Part shown: piece after piece, positions 8,129-16,268 of the stretch
Numbering within the stretch: position 1 is the first letter of the stretch
How the letters are laid out: each line of letters opens with the position of its first letter
Assembly: GCA_050258755.1 (NCBI GenBank)
Contig: JBLMZI010000001.1
Coordinates: 186,001 to 250,000 of the forward strand
Source of the DNA: JBLMZI01 sp050258755
Lineage (GTDB): Bacteria > Bacillota > Syntrophomonadia > Syntrophomonadales > DTU052
Direction: 5' to 3'
Length of the DNA stretch: 64,000 nt
Notes under the pieces: model-generated
Seen by the model: the letters and a program-made list of their open reading frames with translations, nothing else
What the model was told of the DNA's origin: nothing
Database searches by the model: none
Position numbers and translations under genes: made by a program

Positions 8129-8902
8129 ATGAATCGAGGATTATATACCGCAGGCGCCGGCATGATGCTGCAGTTGGCTCGCCAGGACGTTTTATCCAAT
8201 AATCTGGCCAATTTGAGCACGGCTGGATATAAGAAGGATACGGCTGTATGCAAGGAGTTTCCGACCATGCTGCTGCAGCGGATCTTTGAAATCTCCGAGG
8301 AAAACGGAGTGCGCAAACCGATTCCGCCGATTGAGGTAGGGCGGATCGGAACGGGTGCAACCCTGGATCGGACTTACACCAATTACGATGCCGGGTCATT
8401 CCGGCCCAGCGAAAATAATAACGATTTTGCCCTGCGGGACCATGATACCTTCTTTGCGGTGGAAACGCCGCAAGGCGTACGGTATACCCGCAATGGTCAG
8501 TTCCAGATCAACAATGAAGGGGTTCTGGTTACCGCCCAGAACGATCCGGTACTCGGGCAAAAAGGCCAGATCGTACCAGGCAAAGATTTTGTCGTGAATG
8601 AAAAAGGTGAGTTTACCCTTGCCGACGGAACGACCGACAGCCTGCAGATTTACCGGTTTGAGGATCTGGACAGCTTGAAAAAGATCGGGGCCAGCTTTTA
8701 CGATCCGGGGGACATGAGCCCGGTTGCGGCGCCGGATGCCGGTGTGCTGCAGGGATACTACGAGGTCTCCAATGTGAATCCGGTTCAAGAGATGGTGGAC
8801 TTGATCACTGTGGTTCGTGCCTATGAACTGAGCCAGAAGGCAGTTCAGTCCGAGGACGAGATGACCGGCCAGGCGGTTAGCCAGGTTGGCTCGCTTCGGT
8901 AG
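8129..8902 (+). CDS. Flagellar hook-basal body protein, FlgF/FlgG family
   Basis: Rod/hook-type axial flagellar protein exported through the flagellar secretion gate. The product is 257 residues. The N-terminal MNRGLYTAGAGMMLQLARQDVLSNNLANLSTAGYKKD is the flagellar basal-body rod signature (LA..D..SNNLANL.T.GYK). The centre has VRYTRNGQFQINNEGVLVT, and the C-terminus has SNVNPVQEMVDLITVVRAYELSQKAVQ. In Bacillus subtilis mbl is followed by the paralogous pair flhO-flhP; here only one such gene follows. GGAGGGACTAAACG precedes the ATG. Confidence 0.92.
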   Translation: MNRGLYTAGAGMMLQLARQDVLSNNLANLSTAGYKKDTAVCKEFPTMLLQRIFEISEENGVRKPIPPIEVGRIGTGATLDRTYTNYDAGSFRPSENNNDFALRDHDTFFAVETPQGVRYTRNGQFQINNEGVLVTAQNDPVLGQKGQIVPGKDFVVNEKGEFTLADGTTDSLQIYRFEDLDSLKKIGASFYDPGDMSPVAAPDAGVLQGYYEVSNVNPVQEMVDLITVVRAYELSQKAVQSEDEMTGQAVSQVGSLR

Positions 8903-8926
8903 GGGCTGAGACATTGAAGCAGAATG

Positions 8927-8957
8927 AAAAGGCGCCGGTTTGATCCGGCGCCTTTTA
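8927..8957 (+). terminator. Strong terminator after the flagellar gene
   Basis: Perfect 12-bp stem AAAAGGCGCCGG / CCGGCGCCTTTT (8927-8938 and 8945-8956) with loop TTTGAT; T-rich 3' arm. Confidence 0.92.
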
Positions 8958-9064
8958 TTGTGCCAACCGGGCGATAAAAGTCTTTTCGGTTCATGGGTTA
9001 TATTATATGGAAAGAACGACTGGTACACATTGCATCGGCTGGATGAAAGGTTTAAGATTTTACT

Positions 9065-9874
9065 GTGTACGTCGGATTGGGTGATTTTTTGTCTGGATTT
9101 TTCGAAAGAACTCAAGTATTAGGATGCGCGGTTGACGTTGTCGATCAGGAACAAGCCCTGGCCGTGATCCGGCATGCGATCAGGCAGCGGGAAACCTGTC
9201 AGGTGGTTTCGGCGAATGCCGAAATGATCGATGCGGCCCAATCGGATTCCGGGTTACGGAAGGTGTTTTCCGAGGCCGGGCTGGTTACGCCGGATGGGAT
9301 CGGTGCCGTCTGGGCGCTGCGGCGTCAGGGCTACCCGGTATCCAAGCGGGTAACCGGGGTGGATCTGACCGCGGTTTTAACCGAAATCGCCGCCCGCGAG
9401 GGATGGCGTATTTTTGTGCTTGGATCCCGGCCGGAAGTCCTGGAGGATCTTCGAGCCATCTGGTCGAGGACCTTACCAGGTTTGCAGCTGGCCGGCATGC
9501 AGCACGGGTACTTTTCCGAGCTCGAATTGCCCGGAATTCTGGAAAGCATTCGGTCCAGCCAGGCAGACATCCTGCTGGTGGCCCTGGGGTCGCCGAGGCA
9601 GGAATTTTTCCTGCGGGATCACCTGGCATGGCTGGGCATCCCGGTTGGAATGGGGATTGGCGGAACCCTGGACGTTCTCTCGGGAAGGGCCGAGCGGGCC
9701 CCGGCGTTTTGGCGGCGGTTCGGTCTGGAGTGGCTGTACCGGCTGATCAAGGAACCGAGCCGCTTCAAACGGCAGTTGGCCCTGCCCCGGTTTGCCAGCC
9801 GAGTTCTAGCCGCGCCTTCGGGGAAGTCTCCGGTTCGGCAGCAGCGAATTTTACCGAATGAGGATCAACTGTGA
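9065..9874 (+). CDS. WecG/TagA/CpsF family glycosyltransferase
   Basis: Membrane-associated N-acetylmannosaminyl- or hexosaminyl-transferase acting early in secondary cell-wall polymer or teichoic-acid linkage-unit synthesis. The product is up to 269 residues. Family motifs are VVSANAEMI, GLVTPDGIGAVWALRR, RVTGVDL, FVLGSRPEVLE, ADILLVALGSPRQEFF and the C-terminal RAPAFWRRFGLEWLYRLIKEP. The start is uncertain: GTG 9065 keeps the frame, but in-frame TTG codons a few residues later are possible and no strong ribosome site decides. It overlaps the next gene by 4 bases, so the two are coupled. Confidence 0.9.
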   Translation: MYVGLGDFLSGFFERTQVLGCAVDVVDQEQALAVIRHAIRQRETCQVVSANAEMIDAAQSDSGLRKVFSEAGLVTPDGIGAVWALRRQGYPVSKRVTGVDLTAVLTEIAAREGWRIFVLGSRPEVLEDLRAIWSRTLPGLQLAGMQHGYFSELELPGILESIRSSQADILLVALGSPRQEFFLRDHLAWLGIPVGMGIGGTLDVLSGRAERAPAFWRRFGLEWLYRLIKEPSRFKRQLALPRFASRVLAAPSGKSPVRQQRILPNEDQL

Positions 9875-10791
9875 AAGGAACGAAGCCGGTGAAACGTTTC
9901 CTGCAAAAACTCTCCAGGGTGATCGTATTGGCCGGGATGTTCACCCTCCTGTTTTACATAGGGAAATTGGCGGCCGGGTATGTTAATGGCGACAGCCTGT
10001 TCCCGATGGGCATATTAACGGATAAGCCCGAAGACCGGGTCATTCTCTTGATTGGGGTGGACGCCCGGAATAAAAACGAGCCATCACGATCTGATACCAT
10101 GATATTGGCTTTTTTGCACCCTGAGGACAAACGGGTTGAACTGGTTTCGGTTCCGCGCGATTCCCGGGTTATGATTGAAGGGCAGCCACGGGCGCGGAAG
10201 ATCAATTTTGCGCACGCCAAGGGTGGGCCTCCGCTGCTGATGGAGACGATTGAGAACGAATTCGGGATCAATCCGGAAGGCTATGTCGAGATTGATTTCG
10301 ACGCATTCGCGAACGTGATCGATATTCTTGGCGGGGTGACCATCAATGTGGAAAAGCGGATGTATTACCCGGAAGAAGGCATCGATTTGTTTTCCGGCAA
10401 ACAGGCTTTAAACGGGCACGATGCGCTGGCCTACTGCCGGTTCCGCAGTGACGGGCTGGGGGATATCGGCCGGATTGAGCGGCAGCAGAAGTTTATGCGG
10501 GCGGCGGTTCGGCAGTATGCCTCGGTGGACATGGTGCTCAAGTCACCGGAGATCATCAAGGCGATTAAGAAAAACTTGAAAACCGATTTATCGGTCAAAG
10601 AGCTGATGGATTTGGCTTCCGCACTGGATCCAAGCGTGAAGGTCCGCAGCCATATGCTGCCAGGCGAAGCACAGATGATCGGCGGCGGCAGTTACTGGGT
10701 GGTTGACGATGAAAAAGCCCGGGAACTGCTTCAGGAAGTACAGGCACCGAAATTGGAACCGGAAACCAAACCCGGGTCCCAATCAAAATAG
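9871..10791 (+). CDS. LytR-CpsA-Psr (LCP) family wall-polymer ligase
   Basis: LCP proteins transfer lipid-linked polymers onto peptidoglycan outside the membrane. The product is 306 residues: a transmembrane anchor (VIVLAGMFTLLFYIGKLAAGYV, about residues 17-38), then the LCP domain with RSDTMILAFLHP, SVPRDSRVMI, KINFAHAKGGPPLL, YVEIDFDAFANVIDILGGV and CRFRSDGLGDIGRIERQQKF, the phosphopolyprenol-binding Arg/Asp motifs. It starts at GTG 9871 inside the stop of the TagA-like gene (GTGA overlap). The context TagA-LCP-CsaB indicates a surface glycopolymer pathway. Confidence 0.93.
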   Translation: MKGTKPVKRFLQKLSRVIVLAGMFTLLFYIGKLAAGYVNGDSLFPMGILTDKPEDRVILLIGVDARNKNEPSRSDTMILAFLHPEDKRVELVSVPRDSRVMIEGQPRARKINFAHAKGGPPLLMETIENEFGINPEGYVEIDFDAFANVIDILGGVTINVEKRMYYPEEGIDLFSGKQALNGHDALAYCRFRSDGLGDIGRIERQQKFMRAAVRQYASVDMVLKSPEIIKAIKKNLKTDLSVKELMDLASALDPSVKVRSHMLPGEAQMIGGGSYWVVDDEKARELLQEVQAPKLEPETKPGSQSK

Positions 10792-10799
10792 AGGACAGG

Positions 10800-10880
10800 A
10801 TGAAACCGGGAAAGAAAGTGCTGTTCAGGCGGCGATCTTTCCCGAAGCTTTTCGTTCGGTCAGGGAAAAATCTCTCGTAA
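10800..10880 (+). CDS. Possible 26-codon basic peptide or gene remnant
   Basis: ATG at 10800 directly behind GAGGACAGG, 26 codons, TAA at 10878-10880. The product is very basic (MKPGKKVLFRRRSFPKLFVR and on). It fills most of the 103-base space between the LCP gene and csaB. It could be a leader peptide, the surviving N-terminus of a deleted gene, or chance; no family is recognised. Confidence 0.2.
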   Translation: MKPGKKVLFRRRSFPKLFVRSGKNLS

Positions 10881-10894
10881 AGGATTCATGATCA

Positions 10895-11980
10895 ATGCGA
10901 GTCGTGCTTTCCGGTTACTATGGTTTTGACAATGCCGGAGACGAAGCTTTGCTGACCGCGATTACCCGCAGCCTGCTTTCGAGCAGCGCGGGAGAGCTGG
11001 AATGTGTGGTTTTGTCGGGCAATCCGTCCCGGACCGAAGCGATCCACGGTGTCCGCGCAGTGGGCCGCATGCACCCGCTGGTCCTGCTGCGCGAGCTTTT
11101 GCGCGCAGATCTTCTGATCAGCGGTGGGGGCAGCCTGCTTCAGGATGTGACCGGATGGCGTTCAATTCCGTATTATCTGGGTGTGGTGGCCCTTGCGAAA
11201 CTTCTGGGCAAACCGGTCGCCTTTTACGCCCAGGGGGTCGGGCCGATCCGCGGGGCCCTCGGCAAGTATCTGACCCGGATGATCGCCAACCGGGTAAATT
11301 TGATTACGCTTCGAGATCAGGATTCGGCCGATTTGCTGCGTGAGCTGGGGGTACAGGACCCTCCCATGAAAGTGACTGCCGACCCGGTGTTTTCCATGCA
11401 GCCGCCGGTGCTTGACCCTGCTTTTGCGCAAAGCTACTTGAAAGAAATTGGGTTTTCACCCGAACAGCCACCGATTGGACTGTCGCTGCGACGCTGGAAA
11501 GCCTTTTCCGCCGAGGATTGGGCGATATTCTGCGACGCGCTGCAAGCTGCCGGTCTGCCGGTCCTGCTGATCCCGTTCCAGACCCCGGAGGACCTTGTCT
11601 GGTGCCGTCAGGTGAGTGACCTGGCCCGCAGCAAGCCGCCGGTGGCCGACCGGCCGATGACATTTATCGAATTGATTTCCCTGGTGGCGGCCGTTCCACT
11701 GTTGATCGGGATGCGGCTTCACTCGTTGATTTTCGCGGCTTGTGCCGGCACCCCGTTTGAAGGATTGGCTTATGATCCCAAGGTGGAAAGCTTTTTAGGA
11801 TCATTTCGGCGGGTTCCGCTGGCGGTTCCCGGTTTTTTTGATCCGGTTCAGGCAACGGCCCAGGTGCTGGAAAGCTTTGCTGACCGGGAGAACACTCGGA
11901 CTGAGATCCAAATGATCGCACAGAAAATGAAGGAGCGATCGGATGAAACCGCCAGGCTGGTGCTGTCCCTGCTGCAATAG
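10895..11980 (+). CDS. csaB: Polysaccharide pyruvyl transferase CsaB
   Basis: CsaB adds pyruvate ketals to the secondary cell-wall polymer, creating the ligand for SLH-domain S-layer proteins. The product is 361 residues. The N-terminal LSGYYGFDNAGDEALLTAI and DLLISGGGSLLQDVTG, then FYAQGVGPIRG and the C-terminal PLLIGMRLHSLIFAACAGTPFEGLAYDPKV are diagnostic of the family. No SLH-domain protein is encoded in the window; the two large exported proteins at 33.0 and 60.6 kb carry other domains. Confidence 0.92.
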   Translation: MRVVLSGYYGFDNAGDEALLTAITRSLLSSSAGELECVVLSGNPSRTEAIHGVRAVGRMHPLVLLRELLRADLLISGGGSLLQDVTGWRSIPYYLGVVALAKLLGKPVAFYAQGVGPIRGALGKYLTRMIANRVNLITLRDQDSADLLRELGVQDPPMKVTADPVFSMQPPVLDPAFAQSYLKEIGFSPEQPPIGLSLRRWKAFSAEDWAIFCDALQAAGLPVLLIPFQTPEDLVWCRQVSDLARSKPPVADRPMTFIELISLVAAVPLLIGMRLHSLIFAACAGTPFEGLAYDPKVESFLGSFRRVPLAVPGFFDPVQATAQVLESFADRENTRTEIQMIAQKMKERSDETARLVLSLLQ

Positions 11981-12031
11981 ACTGTCTACCCCCTTCCAAC
12001 CGTTCCCTTCGACCGCCTTCGGCTGTTCCAG

Positions 12032-12061
12032 GCAGGAATTAATCCCACCAAACGCGAATTA
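12032..12061 (+). promoter_or_regulatory. Probable sigma-H promoter upstream of the FtsA-like gene
   Basis: GCAGGAATT (12032-12040), 12-bp spacer, CGCGAATTA (12053-12061). Matches RNAGGAWWW-N11-12-RNNGAATWW except the first -10 base. The gene start is about 36 bases downstream. Confidence 0.6.
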
Positions 12062-12096
12062 TTCACGGTGTATTGTTGAAAAAAGGTGAAAGATGG

Positions 12097-14256
12097 GTGA
12101 ATATGGCACGCGGGAAGAAGAAGATTCTGGCCCTTGATATCGGCACTCGTTCTATCGTAGGCGTCCTGCTTGAGAAAGACAAGGATGTCACGGTTCATGC
12201 CGTGGAAGTCCTGGAGCACGAAACCCGCTCCATGTTCGACGGACAAATACACGATGTGGAAGCGGTCGCGGAGGAAATCGCTACCGTCAAAGCGCGGCTG
12301 GAGGAGAAGACCGGGCTGACCCTGAAGCAGGCCGCGGTAGCGGCCGCTGGACGGGCGTTAAAGACGGCCCGGGGATCGGCGTCCGCTAATCGCCCCTTAA
12401 CCCAGGAGATCAAGCTTGAAGAAGTTCAGGCGATGGAACTGGAAGCGGTCCAGCAGGCCCAACTGAAAATTGCCCAGGAAGAGGCAAGCAGCCGCGGGTC
12501 AAGCGGGTATTTCTGTGTCGGCTACAGCGTGGTGACGTTTTATTTGGAGGACCAACCGCTGCAGAACCTGGTGGGGCAGATCGGCAAAAACATCAGTGTC
12601 GAGGTGATCGCCACCTTCCTGCCGAGGGTGGTTGTGGACAGCCTTTTTTCCGCGGTGCGGAAGGCGAATCTGGATATTTCAAGCATGACGCTCGAACCGA
12701 TTGCGGCTCTTGCCGCAGCGATTCCGACGAATATGCGGCTTTTGAACCTGGCCCTGGTGGACATTGGAGCCGGGACTTCCGACATTGCCGTGGTCAATAA
12801 AGGCAACATTTTTGCTTACGCGATGGTGCCAATGGGCGGCGACGAGGTGACCGAGGCGATCGCCGAGCAGTATCTCCTCGATTTCAACTCGGCGGAGCGG
12901 GTCAAATGCCAACTGAACACCGATGCCTCGCTGACCTTCTCAGATGTACTGGAGAACGAAGTCACCTGTACCAGCGAAGAGGTCATTACCGGGATCAAGC
13001 CTGTGATTCGGGAACTGGCGAACCGGATTGCGTTTGAAATCATGACCATCAACCAGAAACGGCCGGATGCGGTAATCTGCGTTGGCGGCGGCAGCATGAC
13101 CCCGACCCTGTTAGCCGAGTTGGCTGCGGTCCTGGAACTGCCAGCGAACCGGGTTGGGGTGCGAACCCGTGAAGCCCTGACTGCGATAAAAGGCGAGTTT
13201 AAGGAATTAACCGGCCCTCGTGCGATTACACCGATCGGGATCGGCATCAATGCCTTGAATTCCCGCCCGCTTCCGCTGATTAAGGTTCGGGTGAATGATC
13301 GGGAAATGCCGCTCTGGGGATTGAACGAGATTACTGTCGGATCGGCTCTGCTGGCCTCCGGGGTGAATGTAAACAATATTTACGGCCGCCCGGGAATGGG
13401 GCTGTCGATCGAAGTGAACGGCGTGCTGCGCACATTCCGCGGCGAGTTAGGCCTGCCGCCGGTGATAATGGTCAACGGTGCCCCGACCCATCTGGATACG
13501 CCATTGAAAGAAGGCGACCGGGTGGAATTCGAACGGGGCGAGGACGGAACCGACGCCCGGATCACGGTGCGCGATCTGCTGCCCGATGCCGATCAGGTTT
13601 CCACGGTGACGGTCAACGGCGCGGAAGTGGCAATGCTGCCGCTGGTGCTGCTGAACGGCGAGTCGGCCGACCCGGATCAGACGATTCCGGATCGGGCGAA
13701 GGTGGAGTTTGTAGAGGGACAGCGCTTGGCGGCAATTTTGGAGCGTGTGGGCGTGGCGGCCCATCTGCTGAAACCCAAAGAGTACCGCTACAAAGTGAAC
13801 GGGGAAGCCGTGGTCTGCCGCTGGCCCCGCTGCACAGCGAAGTTAAACGGTGAAGCCGCCGAACTGGATTGTGTGGTCAGGCCTGGCAGCAAATTGGAAT
13901 ACGAAATCATTGAACGGGAGCCGAATCTGGCCGAAGTCTTGAAACTGGAGGCTTTGCAGGAGAGCATTACGATCCAGCTGAACCAGGCCCCGCTGATCCT
14001 GCCGGTTCAGAATGTCACTATCAAGGTCAACAGCGAAAAGGCTCGTTTGTCGGACACGCTGCAGGATGAGAGCGACATTTTTGTGAAAACGTCATCCAAA
14101 AGCTTTATTCTGAGCGACCTGCTGCGGCACATGGAATTGCCGGCGAAAAAGACCGGGCGGTTGATCCTCCGGGTCAACGGCGTTGACGGCGGCTTTACGA
14201 CGCCGGTGAAGGCCGGGGACAGTGTGGAGATTTACTGGGTTGACTCGGAATCATAG
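12097..14256 (+). CDS. FtsA/PilM-like actin-fold protein with long beta-rich C-terminal region
   Basis: A 719-residue protein from GTG 12097 (AAGGTGA at 12083-12089; ATG 12103 and TTG 12073 are alternatives). Residues about 1-385 are an FtsA-type actin fold: KKKILALDIGTRSIVGVLLE (phosphate 1), LALVDIGAGTSDIAVV (phosphate 2), AVICVGGGSMTP (adenosine). The remaining 330 residues contain recurring elements of the type VNG....L.TPL..GD.VE (VNGAPTHLDTPLKEGDRVEF, LNGEAAELDCVVRPGSKLEY, VNGVDGGFTTPVKAGDSVEI), suggesting several small beta-grasp-like domains. FtsA is normally about 420 residues, so this is a divergent family. The role is probably in envelope or division; that is an inference. Confidence 0.8.
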   Translation: MNMARGKKKILALDIGTRSIVGVLLEKDKDVTVHAVEVLEHETRSMFDGQIHDVEAVAEEIATVKARLEEKTGLTLKQAAVAAAGRALKTARGSASANRPLTQEIKLEEVQAMELEAVQQAQLKIAQEEASSRGSSGYFCVGYSVVTFYLEDQPLQNLVGQIGKNISVEVIATFLPRVVVDSLFSAVRKANLDISSMTLEPIAALAAAIPTNMRLLNLALVDIGAGTSDIAVVNKGNIFAYAMVPMGGDEVTEAIAEQYLLDFNSAERVKCQLNTDASLTFSDVLENEVTCTSEEVITGIKPVIRELANRIAFEIMTINQKRPDAVICVGGGSMTPTLLAELAAVLELPANRVGVRTREALTAIKGEFKELTGPRAITPIGIGINALNSRPLPLIKVRVNDREMPLWGLNEITVGSALLASGVNVNNIYGRPGMGLSIEVNGVLRTFRGELGLPPVIMVNGAPTHLDTPLKEGDRVEFERGEDGTDARITVRDLLPDADQVSTVTVNGAEVAMLPLVLLNGESADPDQTIPDRAKVEFVEGQRLAAILERVGVAAHLLKPKEYRYKVNGEAVVCRWPRCTAKLNGEAAELDCVVRPGSKLEYEIIEREPNLAEVLKLEALQESITIQLNQAPLILPVQNVTIKVNSEKARLSDTLQDESDIFVKTSSKSFILSDLLRHMELPAKKTGRLILRVNGVDGGFTTPVKAGDSVEIYWVDSES

Positions 14257-14311
14257 CATGACAGAACGGCATTGAACGATCATCGGTCCTTCTGATTGCG
14301 AAACAATAAAA

Positions 14312-14364
14312 GGGGACGGTTTCCACTGCACGTACCGTGACTGCGTGCTGTGGAAACCGTCCCT
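14312..14364. repeat. Long REP-like palindrome, also a plausible bidirectional terminator
   Basis: GGGACGGTTTCCAC (14313-14326) and its exact complement (14350-14363), extended inward by T, then GCACG/CGTGC (one T-T mismatch), loop of 11 bases. A-rich sequence to the left and T-rich to the right (TTTTAT). The GGGGACGGTT...AACCGTCCC form resembles dispersed REP/RAYT-type palindromes of Bacillota. No second copy was noticed in the window. It separates two convergent genes. Confidence 0.75.
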
Positions 14365-14382
14365 GATGTCTTTTATGGGGTC

Positions 14383-14703
14383 TTAACGCGGGCGCTTGGG
14401 GAGTGGGGTGACATTGTTCGACTCCTGCGGGGAATCCGCGGTATGTTTTTCGTCCAGGTAGTCTTTCACACCAACCAGAATGCCGAGCAGGTGGTCGTGA
14501 TATTTCGGCTTGCCGCAGAGCACCCGGCGGGTCCAGCGGGCGAAATTTCGGGTATTGGCCGAGCCGGGGTAGTGTTCTTCCATATACAGCGTAGCCCGGG
14601 TGACCCATTGGATATACTCTTCCGTAACCCGAAAACCGTTATCCTCGGCCAGGATCAGTTTCCGCTTCAAGAACCGCCCGTCGCGGATCAGTTTCGCCAG
14701 CAT
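14383..14703 (-). CDS. Hypothetical 106-residue protein
   Basis: Soluble, charged protein with no recognised motif. Its start is well supported: ATG at 14703 has AGGGGGG seven bases upstream and a sigma-H-like promoter (14726-14754) before that. The middle (EEYIQWVTRATLYMEEHYPGSANTRNFARWTRRVLCGKPKYHDHLLGILVGVKDYL) is predicted helical; the last 20 residues look disordered. Codon use matches its neighbours. It converges on the FtsA-like gene across the palindrome at 14312. The sigma-H promoter suggests expression at the transition to stationary phase or sporulation (inference). Confidence 0.7.
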   Translation of the reverse strand: MLAKLIRDGRFLKRKLILAEDNGFRVTEEYIQWVTRATLYMEEHYPGSANTRNFARWTRRVLCGKPKYHDHLLGILVGVKDYLDEKHTADSPQESNNVTPLPKRPR

Positions 14704-14725
14704 GCCATTCCCCCCTTTGCATGAG

Positions 14726-14754
14726 ACATTCGCGTTTTGTCCCGGTGTTCCTGC
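14726..14754 (-). promoter_or_regulatory. Probable sigma-H promoter for the 106-residue gene
   Basis: On the minus strand: GCAGGAACA (14754-14746), 11-bp spacer, CGCGAATGT (14734-14726). The -35 AGGA and -10 GAAT cores and the spacing fit the sigma-H consensus. The start codon is 23 bases downstream of the -10. Confidence 0.55.
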
Positions 14755-14897
14755 TTGATCACTGCTTTTGGTTCTTTTGGACGATACGATTGTCGAACCG
14801 TATCTAATATTGTAAGCAGGGGGTCGAGCGGTGCGAATCGAATAGTACGTAACAAAAGAAGCGCTCTCAACCCAAGTTGAGAAGGAGGATGTGTAAA

Positions 14898-15728
14898 GTG
14901 TCGGATAACGATCTGGTGACAGAATTGAAAGCGCCCTCGACGGTATCGACAATCTTCAAGTGGACCGGCATTGTGATTGGCGCGATCCTGCTCCTGACGG
15001 TCTTTCGGCCGTTTGTGGTGGTCGGCCCTGGGGAACGCGGGGTGGTGACGCGGTTTGGCAAGGTGCAGAAGGAAGTCATGGGCGAAGGGCTGCACTGGCG
15101 GACCCCAATTTACGAGAAAGTTACGATTATGGACGTAAAAGTGCAGAAAGAAGAAATCGATGCGAATGCGGTATCGAAGGACCTGCAAACGGTATCCAGC
15201 AAGGTTGCGCTGAATTTCCATATCGCGCCTGAAGCGACCGCCCGGCTGTTCCAGCAGGTTGGTCTTGAGTTCCCCAACCGGATCATAGCGCCCGCTATGC
15301 AAGAGAGCATTAAGGCAGTTACCGCGAATTACACCGCGGAAGAGCTGGTCACCAAGCGGGAAATGGTCGCGGTTGAAATCCGGGAGCGGATTTCTGACAA
15401 GATTCAACCGTACGGATTGCGCGTGGATGCGCTGAACATGACCAACTTCGACTTTTCGGTTGAATTTAATGCCGCGATCGAGCAGAAACAGGTTGCCGAG
15501 CAGAACGCGCTCAAAGCCAAGCGCGACCTGGACCGGATCAAGGTGGAGGCGGAACAGCAGATTGCCACCGCCCGGGCTGAGGCGGAAGCCTTCAAGCTGA
15601 AATCCCAGCAGCTGACCCCGATGATGATCGAGATGGAAAAGATTAAGAAGTGGAACGGAAAGTATCCGGACACGATGGTTGTCACCGGCGATAAAGGGGC
15701 GGTGCCGATCATTAGTCTGCCGAAGTAG
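14898..15728 (+). CDS. Prohibitin/SPFH (band 7) family membrane protein
   Basis: SPFH proteins form large oligomeric cages on membranes and modulate proteases or membrane domains. The product is 276 residues from GTG 14898, placed 9 bases after AAGGAGG (an ATG at 14889 abuts that site and is less likely). One N-terminal transmembrane helix (STIFKWTGIVIGAILLLTVF) is followed by the band-7 domain beginning VVVGPGERGVVTRFGKV, with GEGLHWRTPIYEKV. A helical segment follows (AAIEQKQVAEQNALKAKRDLDRIKVEAEQQ). Two membrane proteins of unknown function follow in the same direction. Confidence 0.92.
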   Translation: MSDNDLVTELKAPSTVSTIFKWTGIVIGAILLLTVFRPFVVVGPGERGVVTRFGKVQKEVMGEGLHWRTPIYEKVTIMDVKVQKEEIDANAVSKDLQTVSSKVALNFHIAPEATARLFQQVGLEFPNRIIAPAMQESIKAVTANYTAEELVTKREMVAVEIRERISDKIQPYGLRVDALNMTNFDFSVEFNAAIEQKQVAEQNALKAKRDLDRIKVEAEQQIATARAEAEAFKLKSQQLTPMMIEMEKIKKWNGKYPDTMVVTGDKGAVPIISLPK

Positions 15729-15753
15729 CGTTCAATGCGAATGAGGTGACCCC

Positions 15754-16245
15754 GTGCAATTACCAGCTGAACGCAGGCAACAAGCACTGCTTGGCATATG
15801 CTTGAGCATAGTGATTTTTTCTCTCTATAAAATGGCCATGTTCTTTGGGGGTGCGGCCGCGCAGGCTCCGTTTCAAACCGATACTGCGCGGGATGCGTTG
15901 GTAGTCGGCGTATTCAGTGTTTTGCTGCCGATTGCCCTGACTGGGTGGTACTGGATTGGTATGTATCGAAGACGGGAGGGATCTCCGCGGGAGTACTACC
16001 CGCCTATGCTATATGCTTTCGGTGTATACGTTCTGGTATCGATCCGTCTAATGCTGCCATTAAATGGGAGCTTTGACGGGATGGGCCTTATGTTTTATCT
16101 GTTCTGTGTCTTTGTCGTTTCATTCGCGGGCGGCGGAATCATGCTGTATATCCAGCAATCGGGTAAAGAACCGCGGTTATTGATCCAATATACGGTTCCA
16201 TTCCTGTTTTTCTTGATTGTGCTTGGACTGGGTAGACTGATTTAA
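15754..16245 (+). CDS. Multi-pass membrane protein of unknown function
   Basis: 163 residues with about five hydrophobic segments (near residues 10-32, 48-70, 84-106, 112-134, 141-162) and little else. It starts at GTG 15754 behind GAGGTGA. It lies 25 bases after the prohibitin-like gene and 23 bases before the next, so probably one operon. No family is recognised. Confidence 0.7.
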   Translation: MQLPAERRQQALLGICLSIVIFSLYKMAMFFGGAAAQAPFQTDTARDALVVGVFSVLLPIALTGWYWIGMYRRREGSPREYYPPMLYAFGVYVLVSIRLMLPLNGSFDGMGLMFYLFCVFVVSFAGGGIMLYIQQSGKEPRLLIQYTVPFLFFLIVLGLGRLI

Positions 16246-16268
16246 CCGAAAGGATTGCCGGGAACAAA

